Shown here: piece by piece, positions 7,565 to 15,296 of the stretch | Layout of the letters: each line of letters opens with the position of its first letter | How positions within the stretch are numbered: position 1 is the first letter of the stretch | NCBI GenBank assembly: GCA_030652805.1 | Contig: JAUSPT010000086.1 | Coordinates: forward strand, 1-22,140 | Source: a bacterium | GTDB lineage: Bacteria > JAHJDO01 | Direction: 5' to 3' | Length of the DNA stretch: 22,140 bases | Program-made: the position numbers and the translations under genes | Notes under the pieces: model-generated | Databases searched by the model: none | Seen by the model: the letters and a program-made list of their open reading frames with translations, nothing else | What the model was told of the DNA's origin: nothing

Positions 7565-8692
7565 ATGACAGCAAAAGAGCGTATTAAGAAGGCATTTGCA
7601 AATAATGGCGAACCAGACCGTGTGCCGGTAGAACCGGGTCTTGATTTTGATACCTTGACTGACCTCTCCGGGCTCGATTACTGGGAATACAAAGAACAGG
7701 GTCACAACGAGTTCAGCAGTTTGATATCATGGTGCGACCGATTAGGTTTTGATCTCTACCACTATGCAGCTGAGATTCCCGAACCGAACCCTCCTGAGAA
7801 TGTTAAAGTGTCTACAAAAAGTTGGGAAGAGAAAGATATTCGCATTGCCGAGACAAGCGTTGTAACTTCTCTTGGACAAATATACGAATGTCGTCGCTAT
7901 CCCCGGAACAATCCCGAATACTCCAACAAAAAATTTATCAAGAATATACATGCTGATTGGCCTGTTTTTCGTGAGTATTTTGGCACTGGCTGGCGAGTTC
8001 ATCCTAGATATTTTGAAGAATATGCGAGTGTTGGAGATCGCGGGGTTGTCGGAGCTGTCGTTCACAGTCCAATTGACTGGTGGCAGGAATATCGTAATGG
8101 CGGAATTGAACAGGTAATTTATGATTTTTACGATACACCAAGAGAGATGGAAGAAATTATTGAGTATTACCAACACCAGAGCTGCGGATACCTTCAGGAG
8201 TTAGCGAAGCTGAATCCTAAGCCTGATTTTGTGATGATTCACGGCTCGAATTGTTCTGCGAGCGTGATATCACCGGATATCTTTAAAAAATACGCGCTTC
8301 CATATATTAAGGAAGCTGCAACTCTACTCAAAAATGTCGGGATATTGAGTCTATTCCATGTATGCGGCAAGTCCAGAGAATGGCTTGACCTTGTGGCTGA
8401 TACCGATTTAAACGTGATCGATGCCCTGGAGGTTCCTCCTGCAGGCAATGTTGATTTAGCAGAGGTAAAAAGACTTTATGGTGGGCGGCTTTGCCTAAAG
8501 GGAAATGTTTCGGCAATGATAATGGTCTTTGGCACCAGACAGCAGGTTCGCGATGAGGTCAAGCGATGTATAGATTCCGCCGCCTGTGGAGGAGGCTTTA
8601 TGCTTGGTGTTGGCGATAGCATTGGACCCAAAGCGAATATCGATAATATTGAGGAAATGGTCAAGACAGCTATTGAATATGGGAAACTCTAA
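7565..8692 (+). CDS. URO-D/MtaA-type methyltransferase
   Basis: An intact 375-residue member of the uroporphyrinogen decarboxylase-like methyltransferase family. The N-terminus MTAKERIKKAFANNGEPDRV-PVEPG is the family opening (ERI-A-F-PDRVP). FHVCGKSREWL provides the His-x-Cys zinc-binding motif near residue 262. DALEVPPAGNVDLAEVKRLYG and then LKGNVS followed by GGGFMLGVGDSIGP give the conserved C-terminal strands. In characterised pathways such proteins transfer methyl from a corrinoid protein to coenzyme M or tetrahydrofolate. It starts 9 nt after the MttB-like stop with a clean GAGGAG site, which argues for a functional pair: MttB-like demethylase plus URO-D second methyltransferase. The corrinoid carrier expected between them is not in the window. 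Confidence 0.85.
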   Translation: MTAKERIKKAFANNGEPDRVPVEPGLDFDTLTDLSGLDYWEYKEQGHNEFSSLISWCDRLGFDLYHYAAEIPEPNPPENVKVSTKSWEEKDIRIAETSVVTSLGQIYECRRYPRNNPEYSNKKFIKNIHADWPVFREYFGTGWRVHPRYFEEYASVGDRGVVGAVVHSPIDWWQEYRNGGIEQVIYDFYDTPREMEEIIEYYQHQSCGYLQELAKLNPKPDFVMIHGSNCSASVISPDIFKKYALPYIKEAATLLKNVGILSLFHVCGKSREWLDLVADTDLNVIDALEVPPAGNVDLAEVKRLYGGRLCLKGNVSAMIMVFGTRQQVRDEVKRCIDSAACGGGFMLGVGDSIGPKANIDNIEEMVKTAIEYGKL

Positions 8693-8775
8693 ACAAACTC
8701 AAAAACAGTTTAGGATAATTGCACTCTATAATATCCATGCGTAAAGCAGAAATTATTATAAAAAAAGGGGAAAAA

Positions 8776-8961
8776 ATGATAAAATTTTCTTTTATGAGTT
8801 TTTCATGTCCTGAACTTGATCTGGATGAAATGATGGCAGTTGCAAAAAGGTATGGTTATGACGATTTCCTGAGTGGTGAATGGATTAATTGGGAGCCTTA
8901 CGAAACACATCTGCCTCGTGAACTATCAACAATGAAACGCTACGAACAGGAAGCTTCATAA
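8776..8961 (+). pseudogene. Sugar phosphate isomerase/epimerase with internal deletion
   Basis: A 61-residue frame with an excellent site (AGGGG, ATG 8776) joins two ends of one protein. Residues 1-29 (KFSFMSFSCPELDLDEMM, then AVAKRYGYD) are the N-terminus of an AP-endonuclease-2/xylose isomerase-like TIM barrel. Residues 30-61 (SGEWINWEPYETHLPREL, then TMKRYEQE) match the C-terminal tail of the same family. About 200 residues of barrel between them are missing, and the join is in frame. The protein cannot fold as a barrel, so I call it a pseudogene left by one deletion. An ATG at 8719 in the same frame lacks a ribosome-binding site. Confidence 0.7.
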
Positions 8962-8974
8962 GGAGAAAAGTATT

Positions 8975-9802
8975 ATGATAGACATTCATATGCATATTGG
9001 AAAATTGTATTTTGATAAACCGCTGGAGCCAGCACAATTATTAGATTTTATGGATAAAAATGGTATTGAGAAGGCGGTGCTTCTACCCATTGAAAATCCG
9101 GAAGCCACAGTTTACTATGTAACGACTGAATATGTTCTTGATATTTGCGAGAAATACCCTGATAAATTTATTCCTTTCTGTAATGTAGACCCACGAAGAG
9201 TTCAAGTTGACAGAATAATAAAAGAGTATAAAGAAAGAGGCTGCAAAGGATTTGGAGAACTTCTGGCAGGGCTCTATGTGGATGACTTGCGGATGCAGAA
9301 GATATATAAGACATGCGGAGAGTTAGGATTACCGATTATTTTTGATCTTTACAGCATAACTTGTCTTGATGATATTGGGCTTCCCAGATATGAGAATATG
9401 ATAAAAAGGTTCCCTAAAACTATATTTATTGGTCATGGTCCGCATTTCTGGGCGGAGATTTCTTCAGACTTTGACTTGATAAAAATAAGTTATCCAAAGG
9501 GAAAAGTAAAAAGTCCTGGAGCAGTTGAAAGAATTCTTTCAAAATATCCCAATGCCTATGCTGATATATCCGCTGGCAGTGGATTTAATGCTTTAACGAG
9601 AGACCCTGAATTTGGCTATAGGTTTCTTGAAGAATTTCAGGATAAACTATTTTTTGGGTCGGATATCTGTAATATTAACCAGATCGATAAAGTTAATGAG
9701 AACAGTTTTTATTTAAACAATGCTTTAAAAGAAGGGAAAATATCTAAGCTGGCATACAAAAAAATAGCTGAGGGTAATACCAAAAGAATTCTGAAGCTAT
9801 AA
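8975..9802 (+). CDS. Amidohydrolase-family metal-dependent hydrolase
   Basis: A 275-residue TIM-barrel hydrolase of the amidohydrolase-2 type. The first metal-binding motif DIHMH is at residues 3-7. GHGPHFW near residue 153 supplies a further metal His, and FFGSDI near 229 the catalytic Asp at the end of the barrel. Family members hydrolyse C-N or C-O bonds or decarboxylate aromatic acids. Nothing visible selects among these. ATG 8975 follows AAGGAGAAA at a good distance, only 13 nt after the broken isomerase, so the two were in one operon. No signal peptide is present. Length is slightly short but all barrel ends are there, and the gene looks intact. Confidence 0.8.
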   Translation: MIDIHMHIGKLYFDKPLEPAQLLDFMDKNGIEKAVLLPIENPEATVYYVTTEYVLDICEKYPDKFIPFCNVDPRRVQVDRIIKEYKERGCKGFGELLAGLYVDDLRMQKIYKTCGELGLPIIFDLYSITCLDDIGLPRYENMIKRFPKTIFIGHGPHFWAEISSDFDLIKISYPKGKVKSPGAVERILSKYPNAYADISAGSGFNALTRDPEFGYRFLEEFQDKLFFGSDICNINQIDKVNENSFYLNNALKEGKISKLAYKKIAEGNTKRILKL

Positions 9803-9816
9803 AAAAGAAAAAAAGA

Positions 9817-10071
9817 ATGAGAAATAATACGTCAAAACTGGCTATTAACGGTGGGGAACCTGTGCGAACAAGACCGTTGCCATCTGCTTATTTAGGAACA
9901 CAAGTCATGGGCAAAGAAGAACTTAAACTGCTAACCGAAGTTATTGAAACACGGCTGCCTTTTCGCGATTATGGGGATGGCACACCACACATGGTAAATG
10001 ATTTTGAGAGACTTGCTCGTGAGTATTTCGACGTGCCTTATGCAGGAGAAAAGAAATTTGAATTGCCATAA
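9817..10071 (+). pseudogene. N-terminal fragment of a DegT/DnrJ/EryC1 aminotransferase
   Basis: The first ~76 residues match the start of a PLP-dependent sugar aminotransferase: LAINGGEPVRTRPLP, then MGKEELKLLTEVIETR, then DFERLAREYFDVPYA. In full-length members the next residues lead into the substrate- and PLP-binding core with a Schiff-base Lys far downstream. Here the sequence switches to GEKKFELP and stops at 10071. All catalytic residues are absent, so it cannot work as an aminotransferase. It is the last gene of the accessory cluster and its break marks the boundary with the housekeeping genes. Confidence 0.8.
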
Positions 10072-10110
10072 TTTTCTTGATGATAAAATAAAAACAAAAA
10101 AACCTTGCTT

Positions 10111-10138
10111 TTGCGAAAGAATTTACTAGAATTTTCAG
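10111..10138 (+). promoter_or_regulatory. Possible yicC-gmk promoter
   Basis: Within the 129-bp AT-rich gap before yicC, TTGCTT and TAGAAT are separated by 16 bp, a fair promoter match. A 7-bp inverted repeat (AGTATAT/ATATACT) follows it. A second TAGAAT nearer the gene lacks a well-placed -35. The assignment is tentative. Confidence 0.35.
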
Positions 10139-10200
10139 TATATTAGATATTTTGATATACTTAGTGATATGTTAAAGTAGAATTTTACTGAGGTAATGAA

Positions 10201-11094
10201 ATGCTACATAGCATGACAGGATTTGGAAGCGCAGAAGTGTGTTCTAAGTTTGGATACTTTTTAGTAGAGATTCAGAGTCTAAATTCCAGGTTTTGTGATA
10301 TTGTTGTAAAACTTCCCAGCGAGCTCTCAATGTTTGAGATAAGACTAAGGAAACTAATTGAAAAAAAACTTGCTCGCGGAAGGATTAGTTTTTTTCTCAA
10401 ATGGACTAAATCTGATGACTTCCAACTTCCTCACATTAATAAGACACTGGCGACAATCTACTCTGATAGGCTAAAGCTACTGAAAAAAGAACTTAAATTA
10501 ACAGGGGAGATAGACATTCAAACACTGGTGCGCTTTGACGGTGTTATATATACTGAAGACGCAAAAATACAAGGAGAAAAGGTATGGGCTGATTTAGAAA
10601 AGGACATTAATAAGGCTCTGAATAGCGTTAATCTGATGCGTATGAAAGAAGGCACACTACTTCAGAAAAACATAATAAAATATGTAAATAGCATAAAAAT
10701 AAGCATGAAAAAAATAGAAAACAGACAGCCAATTGTACTTAAAAAATCCAGAGAAAAACTAATCAAAAGCATGAAAGAAACATTGAAGAAGTTAAATATA
10801 GGTGACTCAGGAACAATAGACAAAGAGAAGTTTCTGCATGGACTACCAATATACACTAATTGTACGGACATTTCCGAAGAGATTACAAGAATAAGAAGCC
10901 ACATACACCAGTTTTTAAGTTTGGTTAATTCGTCTAAAATAACTGGAAGGAATCTTGATTTTATAGTTCAGGAACTCAACAGAGAAATAAATACACTAGG
11001 CTCAAAAGCGAATGACGTAATTATTGCTAGAGAGGCCATAACAGTAAAAAACAAACTGGAAAAAATAAAGGAGCAGATACAAAATGTCCTCTAA
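10201..11094 (+). CDS. yicC: YicC-family endoribonuclease
   Basis: A 297-residue YicC protein. The N-terminus MLHSMTGFGSAE is the family signature, and residues about 2-155 form the YicC N-terminal domain. The C-terminal DUF1732 part is well conserved: DISEEITRIRSHIHQFL, then GRNLDFIVQELNREINTLG, then SKANDVIIAREAI and the final KLEKIKEQIQN. Characterised homologues are RNA endonucleases with a role in stationary-phase fitness. The stop overlaps the start of gmk by 11 bp, the yicC-gmk pairing common in bacteria. This gene marks the return to housekeeping content after the eroded accessory cluster. Confidence 0.93.
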   Translation: MLHSMTGFGSAEVCSKFGYFLVEIQSLNSRFCDIVVKLPSELSMFEIRLRKLIEKKLARGRISFFLKWTKSDDFQLPHINKTLATIYSDRLKLLKKELKLTGEIDIQTLVRFDGVIYTEDAKIQGEKVWADLEKDINKALNSVNLMRMKEGTLLQKNIIKYVNSIKISMKKIENRQPIVLKKSREKLIKSMKETLKKLNIGDSGTIDKEKFLHGLPIYTNCTDISEEITRIRSHIHQFLSLVNSSKITGRNLDFIVQELNREINTLGSKANDVIIAREAITVKNKLEKIKEQIQNVL

Positions 11095-11686
11095 AAAGGG
11101 TCTATTAATCGTTATATCCGGCCCTTCTGGAGTAGGGAAAACCACTTTAAGGCAAAAGTTATTAACCCAATATCCTGAAATAAAATATTCAGTATCTGTT
11201 ACAACAAGAAGACCACGAAAATCGGAACTCAATGGACATGATTATGTGTTTGTGTCTATGAAAAAGTTTAAGAAGGATATTGAAAAAGGGTGCTTTGCAG
11301 AATGGGCTGAAGTAGGAGGCAACCTTTACGGTACTTCAAAGAACTTTATAGAAAATACTATTAATTCTGGATATGACGTTCTTTTGGATATAGATGTTCA
11401 AGGTGCATCTCAACTTAGAAAATTGTATTATGAAAATGGTGTTTTCATCTTCATAAGTCCACCTTCTATTGATACATTGAGAAACAGATTGAACTTGAGA
11501 AAAACTGATTCTGAGCAAGAAATAGATGCAAGAATTATGCTTGCAAAAAAGGAAATTAAAGAGCGCAATAATTATAATTATGTACTAGTAAATAAAGATC
11601 TAAACAAAACACTAGAAGATCTATCTCGCATAATCAGCTCTGAAAAGCACAACAAGATGAATAGAAAAAATGAAAATAGAAAATAG
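11084..11686 (+). CDS. gmk: Guanylate kinase
   Basis: ATP:GMP phosphotransferase that makes GDP for nucleotide synthesis; 200 residues, the normal length. The P-loop GPSGVGKTT is at residues 13-21. SVTTRRPRKSELNGHDYVFV is the GMP-binding region. It continues with FAEWAEVGGNLYGTS, VLLDIDVQGA and a late RIMLAKKEI helix, all as expected. It is translationally coupled to yicC by overlap. rpoZ, which often follows gmk, is absent, and the gene instead runs tail-to-tail into rplT with only 9 bp between stops. No intrinsic terminator is visible in that gap, so the convergent transcripts may overlap. Confidence 0.96.
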   Translation: MSSKKGLLIVISGPSGVGKTTLRQKLLTQYPEIKYSVSVTTRRPRKSELNGHDYVFVSMKKFKKDIEKGCFAEWAEVGGNLYGTSKNFIENTINSGYDVLLDIDVQGASQLRKLYYENGVFIFISPPSIDTLRNRLNLRKTDSEQEIDARIMLAKKEIKERNNYNYVLVNKDLNKTLEDLSRIISSEKHNKMNRKNENRK

Positions 11687-11695
11687 AATAAAGTG

Positions 11696-12058
11696 TTATT
11701 TTTTTGCCAAATGCTTTTTTGAAACTTCTACCAGGCGCTCAAATGCTATAGGATTTGTTATCGCTAAATCAGCAAGAATCTTCCTATTCAATTCTACTTT
11801 TGCTTTTGTAAGACCATTTATGAAAGCACTGTAGGACAATTTATACGGCCTCACTGCTGCGTTTATTCGCACAATCCATAAGCTTCTAAAATCTCTTTTC
11901 TTTACTTTGCGATCCCTGTACGAATAAACAAGCCCTCTTTCTACAGTTTCTCTCGCAGTCCTGTAATTCTTGCCGCGTCTTCCCCAGTAGCCCTTTGCCA
12001 TTTTAAGAAATTTTTTGTGTCTTCTTTTGGAAGCAACAGCCCCCTTTACTCTACTCAT
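11696..12058 (-). CDS. rplT: 50S ribosomal protein L20
   Basis: Assembly-initiating large-subunit protein of 120 residues, the usual length. The N-terminus [20 protein letters not shown] is shown here as [12 protein letters not shown] and [14 protein letters not shown], followed by [23 protein letters not shown], all diagnostic. AGGAG lies before the ATG, and only 1 nt separates it from the rpmI stop. It is the last gene of the rpsO-infC-rpmI-rplT operon and converges on gmk. Confidence 0.97.
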   Translation of the reverse strand: MSRVKGAVASKRRHKKFLKMAKGYWGRRGKNYRTARETVERGLVYSYRDRKVKKRDFRSLWIVRINAAVRPYKLSYSAFINGLTKAKVELNRKILADLAITNPIAFERLVEVSKKHLAKK

Positions 12059-12059
12059 A

Positions 12060-12254
12060 CTATACTCCTAAAAGCTTCCTTATTCTTTTGTGATCCCCTT
12101 TAACTAGAATGGCAGGACTTCGTAAATGCCTCTTTCTTTTTGTGGTTTTCTTGGTCAAGATATGACTGGTATATGCTTTTCTTCGTTTTATTTTCCCTTT
12201 TCCAGTCAGCTTAAATCTCTTAGCTGCTCCACGATGTGTCTTTAACTTTGGCAT
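12060..12254 (-). CDS. rpmI: 50S ribosomal protein L35
   Basis: A 64-residue, highly basic large-subunit protein. [20 protein letters not shown] is the invariant N-terminus, and [15 protein letters not shown] the usual C-terminus. GAGGA precedes the ATG. It sits between infC and rplT in the conserved infC-rpmI-rplT order. Confidence 0.97.
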   Translation of the reverse strand: MPKLKTHRGAAKRFKLTGKGKIKRRKAYTSHILTKKTTKRKRHLRSPAILVKGDHKRIRKLLGV

Positions 12255-12270
12255 ATAATCCTCATCACAC

Positions 12271-12801
12271 CTACTGCTTTTTTTCTGTACTCCCTTTTGG
12301 GCTTAATACCATAACCATAATTCTCTTACCAAGCGAAGAAATAGGCTGATCTATCTCTCCTTGCTCAGACACATCCCCGGTAAGCCTTTCGAGTATCCGT
12401 CTGCCGATCTCTTTATGAGACATTTCTCTGCCGCGGAACATAAGTGTTATTTTAACCTTGTTCCTGTCTGCAAGGAATTCCTTAACATGTCTTAACTTTA
12501 CCTGATAATCGTTTTCTTCTATATTCGGTTTAAATTTAATTTCTTTTAATTCTACGGTCTTCTGTTTTTTGCGGGCTTCCTTTCCCCGTTTTATTTGCTC
12601 ATACCTATACTTATCATAATCCATTACCCGGCAAACCGGGGGAGAAGACTCCGAGGAAACCTGAACCAGGTCAAGACCTTTTTCTTCTGCAATTCTTAAG
12701 GCATCTTCAATAGCCAAAATTCCGAGCTGTTCCTTATCCAACCCAACCAATCTTACTTGTTTTGCCCGTATCCCCCGATTTACTTCAGCAAACTTCTTTA
12801 T
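12271..12801 (-). CDS. infC: Translation initiation factor IF-3, probable AUA start
   Basis: IF-3 binds the 30S subunit and rejects non-canonical start codons. The assigned protein is 176 residues, normal for the family, with the N-terminal domain to about residue 85 and the C-terminal domain ([20 protein letters not shown], then [13 protein letters not shown]) after it. The start matters. The conserved N-terminus [14 protein letters not shown] extends well upstream of the first ATG/GTG/TTG candidate (TTG 12750). In that frame the first codon is ATA 12801, preceded immediately by an in-frame TAA. AGGAG sits 7 nt before the ATA. So AUA is the only start that yields a complete IF-3. infC is known for rare starts (AUU in E. 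coli), which allow IF-3 to repress its own translation. It follows rpsO by 26 nt. Confidence 0.93.
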   Translation of the reverse strand: MKKFAEVNRGIRAKQVRLVGLDKEQLGILAIEDALRIAEEKGLDLVQVSSESSPPVCRVMDYDKYRYEQIKRGKEARKKQKTVELKEIKFKPNIEENDYQVKLRHVKEFLADRNKVKITLMFRGREMSHKEIGRRILERLTGDVSEQGEIDQPISSLGKRIMVMVLSPKGSTEKKQ

Positions 12802-12827
12802 TTACTAACTCCTTTTTCTCTGTTATA

Positions 12828-13097
12828 TTATTTACGAAGCTTCAATTTATCAATAACTGTTAAGTATCTTTTGGCATCTTTCTTTTTAAGATAATCCAGC
12901 AAGCGTCTCCTGTTTCCTACAAGTTTCAACAACCCACGCCTTGAATTATGGTCTTTTTTAAAACTCGAAAAATGCCTTGTTAAATTATTAATTCTCCCTG
13001 TTATCAAAGCAATCTGAACCTCTGGAGATCCGGTATCGCCTTCATGTGCCATAAACTTTACTATGACTTCTTTTTTCTCATCCGTGGATATTGCCAC
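12828..13097 (-). CDS. rpsO: 30S ribosomal protein S15
   Basis: Small-subunit protein S15. Conserved landmarks are [20 protein letters not shown] and [19 protein letters not shown] place the start at GTG 13097, giving 89 residues, exactly the usual length. AAAGGA lies about 6 nt upstream of it, whereas the TTG two codons earlier directly touches that site and could not use it. It has its own promoter (13135-13163) and heads the infC-rpmI-rplT operon. Confidence 0.95.
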   Translation of the reverse strand: MAISTDEKKEVIVKFMAHEGDTGSPEVQIALITGRINNLTRHFSSFKKDHNSRRGLLKLVGNRRRLLDYLKKKDAKRYLTVIDKLKLRK

Positions 13098-13134
13098 TTT
13101 CAATCCTTTCTATAGACTTGCATTCATTCGCTAG

Positions 13135-13163
13135 ATTGTACCATAGCAGTGTTCGTATGTAAA
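13135..13163 (-). promoter_or_regulatory. Promoter of the rpsO-infC-rpmI-rplT operon
   Basis: Read on the minus strand, TTTACA (13163-13158) and TACAAT (13140-13135) are 17 bp apart. TG one base before the -10 makes it extended. It lies in the gap between ribF and rpsO with a predicted start about 30 nt before the S15 start codon. The leader is too short for a large S15 autoregulatory structure. Confidence 0.75.
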
Positions 13164-13181
13164 GCTCAAAAAACCAAAAGC

Positions 13182-14117
13182 TTAACCCTGAAAATCATAT
13201 TTTTCTAAAATCTTCCTTGCTTGAGCCGCATCACAAATTATCTGCTTTTTTGCATACTCCCTGCACTGAAATTTGAATCTATCCCGCAATTTTTTAATAA
13301 AAAAAACCTCTATAGTTTTTCCGTAAAGGTCTGCTTTAAGACCGAATATATATACTTCTAGAAAAAATTTGCTATTATGTTTTCTTGCATCTAGTACAGC
13401 TTTATAGACTGAACGTTTATTATTTATGTGTATTATGGCATATGCTGCATACACTCCTTCCGGCGGCGTTACTTCATTATCACAATATATATTAGCAGTA
13501 GGGAAATCTATATCCCTGGAAATTCCACAGCCTCTGGAGACGTTTCCCATTACCGAATATCTGCGCCCAAGCAATCTAGATGCCTTGTCTAAATTTCCTT
13601 CCCTGATACATTCCCGAACTTTGGTACTGCTAACAATTTCACCTGAAATTTTCACAGGCTTTATAATGCCAACACTAAAGTTATTTTTCTCACCCATTTG
13701 CTTTAGTAACTTCACATTTCCCTGTTGACCAACACCGAATCTATAGTTGAATCCTACATATATTTTCTGAACATGGAGATAATTACATAGAACTTCTAAT
13801 ACAAACTCCCGAGCTCCCATACCTGCAATTGAGGTAAAATCTATAGATACACAAACGTCTATCCCTGTTTTTTCAATAAGTTTTATCTTATGTTCTTCAG
13901 ACGTAAGCAGTAAATCCATTACTCCTGGCTTTAGTACTTTAATAGGATGCGGTGTAAATGTCAGAATAATACTTGTCCCATTAATTTTTTTAGCTTCCTC
14001 TATTACTCTGTCAATAATCCTCTTATGACCAACATGCATACCATCAAAATTACCCATTGCCAGCACTGCACGTGGATATCTATCTTTTAAGGGAACAAGT
14101 TTCTTTATAATATCCAT
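13182..14117 (-). CDS. ribF: Bifunctional riboflavin kinase/FAD synthetase
   Basis: Converts riboflavin to FMN and then FAD. The 311-residue length and two-domain layout are normal. The N-terminal nucleotidyltransferase domain carries GNFDGMHVGHKRII at residues 22-35. The C-terminal flavokinase domain begins near residue 185 with YSVMGNVSRGCGISRDIDFP and the key PTANIY motif, then PPEGVYAAYA. It overlaps truB by 13 bp, the common truB-ribF arrangement upstream of rpsO. Confidence 0.95.
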   Translation of the reverse strand: MDIIKKLVPLKDRYPRAVLAMGNFDGMHVGHKRIIDRVIEEAKKINGTSIILTFTPHPIKVLKPGVMDLLLTSEEHKIKLIEKTGIDVCVSIDFTSIAGMGAREFVLEVLCNYLHVQKIYVGFNYRFGVGQQGNVKLLKQMGEKNNFSVGIIKPVKISGEIVSSTKVRECIREGNLDKASRLLGRRYSVMGNVSRGCGISRDIDFPTANIYCDNEVTPPEGVYAAYAIIHINNKRSVYKAVLDARKHNSKFFLEVYIFGLKADLYGKTIEVFFIKKLRDRFKFQCREYAKKQIICDAAQARKILEKYDFQG

Positions 14118-14773
14118 ACATCTTTCAGATCTTTAGTATCCAGTACGTTATTCAGCGTCAGAGAATCCCTAACATGAAAACTCCCAATCTGAATTCTTCT
14201 CAGATCCTTAAGACACGCTCCATAGCCAAGCTTTTCTCCAATTGTATTAGCAAGAGTGCGGATATATGTTCCCTTAGAACATGCAACACGAATGGAAATT
14301 TCAGGGATATTGATACTTAACAATTCTATGCTATAAATATGTACCTTGCGTGGTTCAGGATTTACTTTTATCCCCTTTCTGGCCAGTTTATACAATCTCT
14401 CTCCTTTGTAATGAACAGCTGAATACATAGGCGGTATCTGAGAGATATCTCCGGTTAAGTCTTCTAAAATACTGGATAATAATTCAGTATCAACCTTCTC
14501 TACCTTAATTCTTCTTATTATTTCCCCTTTAATGTCCTGAGTATCGGTTGTAGTTCCCAGTAAAAGCGTTCCTTCATATGTTTTTTTTTGTTCTGTCAGA
14601 AAACTTGCTTTTTTAGTAGCTCTTCCGAGACAAATCAGTAAAACTCCTGTTGCGTTAGGATCCAGAGTTCCAGCGTGGCCGACCTTCTTTATTTTGAAGT
14701 GGCCTCTTATCTTAGCTACAACATCGTGCGATGTCCAGTCTTTTGGTTTATCTATATTTAAAATTCCGTCCAT
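14105..14773 (-). CDS. truB: tRNA pseudouridine(55) synthase
   Basis: Makes pseudouridine 55 in the T-loop of tRNAs. DGILNIDKPKDWTSHDVV opens the protein, and GHAGTLDPNATGVLL carries the catalytic Asp. The ACSKGTYIRTLANTIG segment follows near residue 175. I chose ATG 14773 because AGGAG lies 5 nt upstream and it gives the standard start, where an upstream ATG at 14809 would add a spurious 12 residues. The protein is 222 residues, shorter than E. coli TruB, and lacks much of the C-terminal RNA-binding extension, as in several bacterial lineages. It overlaps the fumarase beta gene by 26 bp. Confidence 0.95.
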   Translation of the reverse strand: MDGILNIDKPKDWTSHDVVAKIRGHFKIKKVGHAGTLDPNATGVLLICLGRATKKASFLTEQKKTYEGTLLLGTTTDTQDIKGEIIRRIKVEKVDTELLSSILEDLTGDISQIPPMYSAVHYKGERLYKLARKGIKVNPEPRKVHIYSIELLSINIPEISIRVACSKGTYIRTLANTIGEKLGYGACLKDLRRIQIGSFHVRDSLTLNNVLDTKDLKDVWIL

Positions 14774-15296
14774 AAATACTCCTGCCATAGGCATCAACTG
14801 CCACAACAACTGGAAACTCTTTCAGTTCCAGCTTATAAATCGCCTCACATCCTAGATCTTTATAAGCTACAAATTTCTTGCTTTTTACCTTTTGAGACAA
14901 AAGCGCTCCTGCACCACCTATTGCAGCAAAGTATACGGACTTATACTTGCGAAGCGCACTTATAACGTCTGCTGATCTCTGACCTTTACCAATTACTCCT
15001 CCAAGCCCAGCGCCAAGTAACATTGGAGTATATTTATCCATTCTGAGACTCGTAGTTGGCCCGCATGAGCCTATGATTTTCCCTTTTTTGGCAGGCGTAG
15101 GCCCTGTGTAGTAGATTATCTGATTATGCAGATCAAAGGGTAATTTCCTCTCTTTCTTGATTGCCTCTACTAACCTTTTGTGAGCCATGTCCCTCGCTGT
15201 ATAGATAGCACCACTTATAAGAACTCTATCGCCTGCTCGCAGACCACACCTGAGCTCTTTCGTTAAAGGGACATTCACTATTTGTGTTTTTTTCAT
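14748..15296 (-). CDS. Class I fumarate hydratase, beta subunit
   Basis: The C-terminal half of class I fumarase or L(+)-tartrate dehydratase as a separate subunit, 182 residues. RAGDRVLISGAIYTARDMAH opens the swivelling domain. IYYTGPTPAKKGKIIGSCGP binds substrate with TTSLRMDKYTP. AIGGAGALL and DLGCEAIYKLE follow. The start overlaps the alpha-subunit stop by 4 bp (ATGA), indicating stoichiometric coupled translation. Fumarase versus tartrate dehydratase cannot be settled from sequence alone. Its place in an operon with housekeeping genes favours fumarase. Confidence 0.92.
   Translation of the reverse strand: MKKTQIVNVPLTKELRCGLRAGDRVLISGAIYTARDMAHKRLVEAIKKERKLPFDLHNQIIYYTGPTPAKKGKIIGSCGPTTSLRMDKYTPMLLGAGLGGVIGKGQRSADVISALRKYKSVYFAAIGGAGALLSQKVKSKKFVAYKDLGCEAIYKLELKEFPVVVAVDAYGRSIYGRNFKYR

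Noticed and set aside
8690-8713. CTAAAC/GTTTAG hairpin after the URO-D gene as a terminator
   Set aside because: Only 6 AT-rich base pairs and no following T run.
14774-14809. 12-residue N-terminal extension of TruB
   Set aside because: The extension lies in the fumarase beta coding region and has no ribosome-binding site. DGILNIDKP at the later ATG is the standard start.
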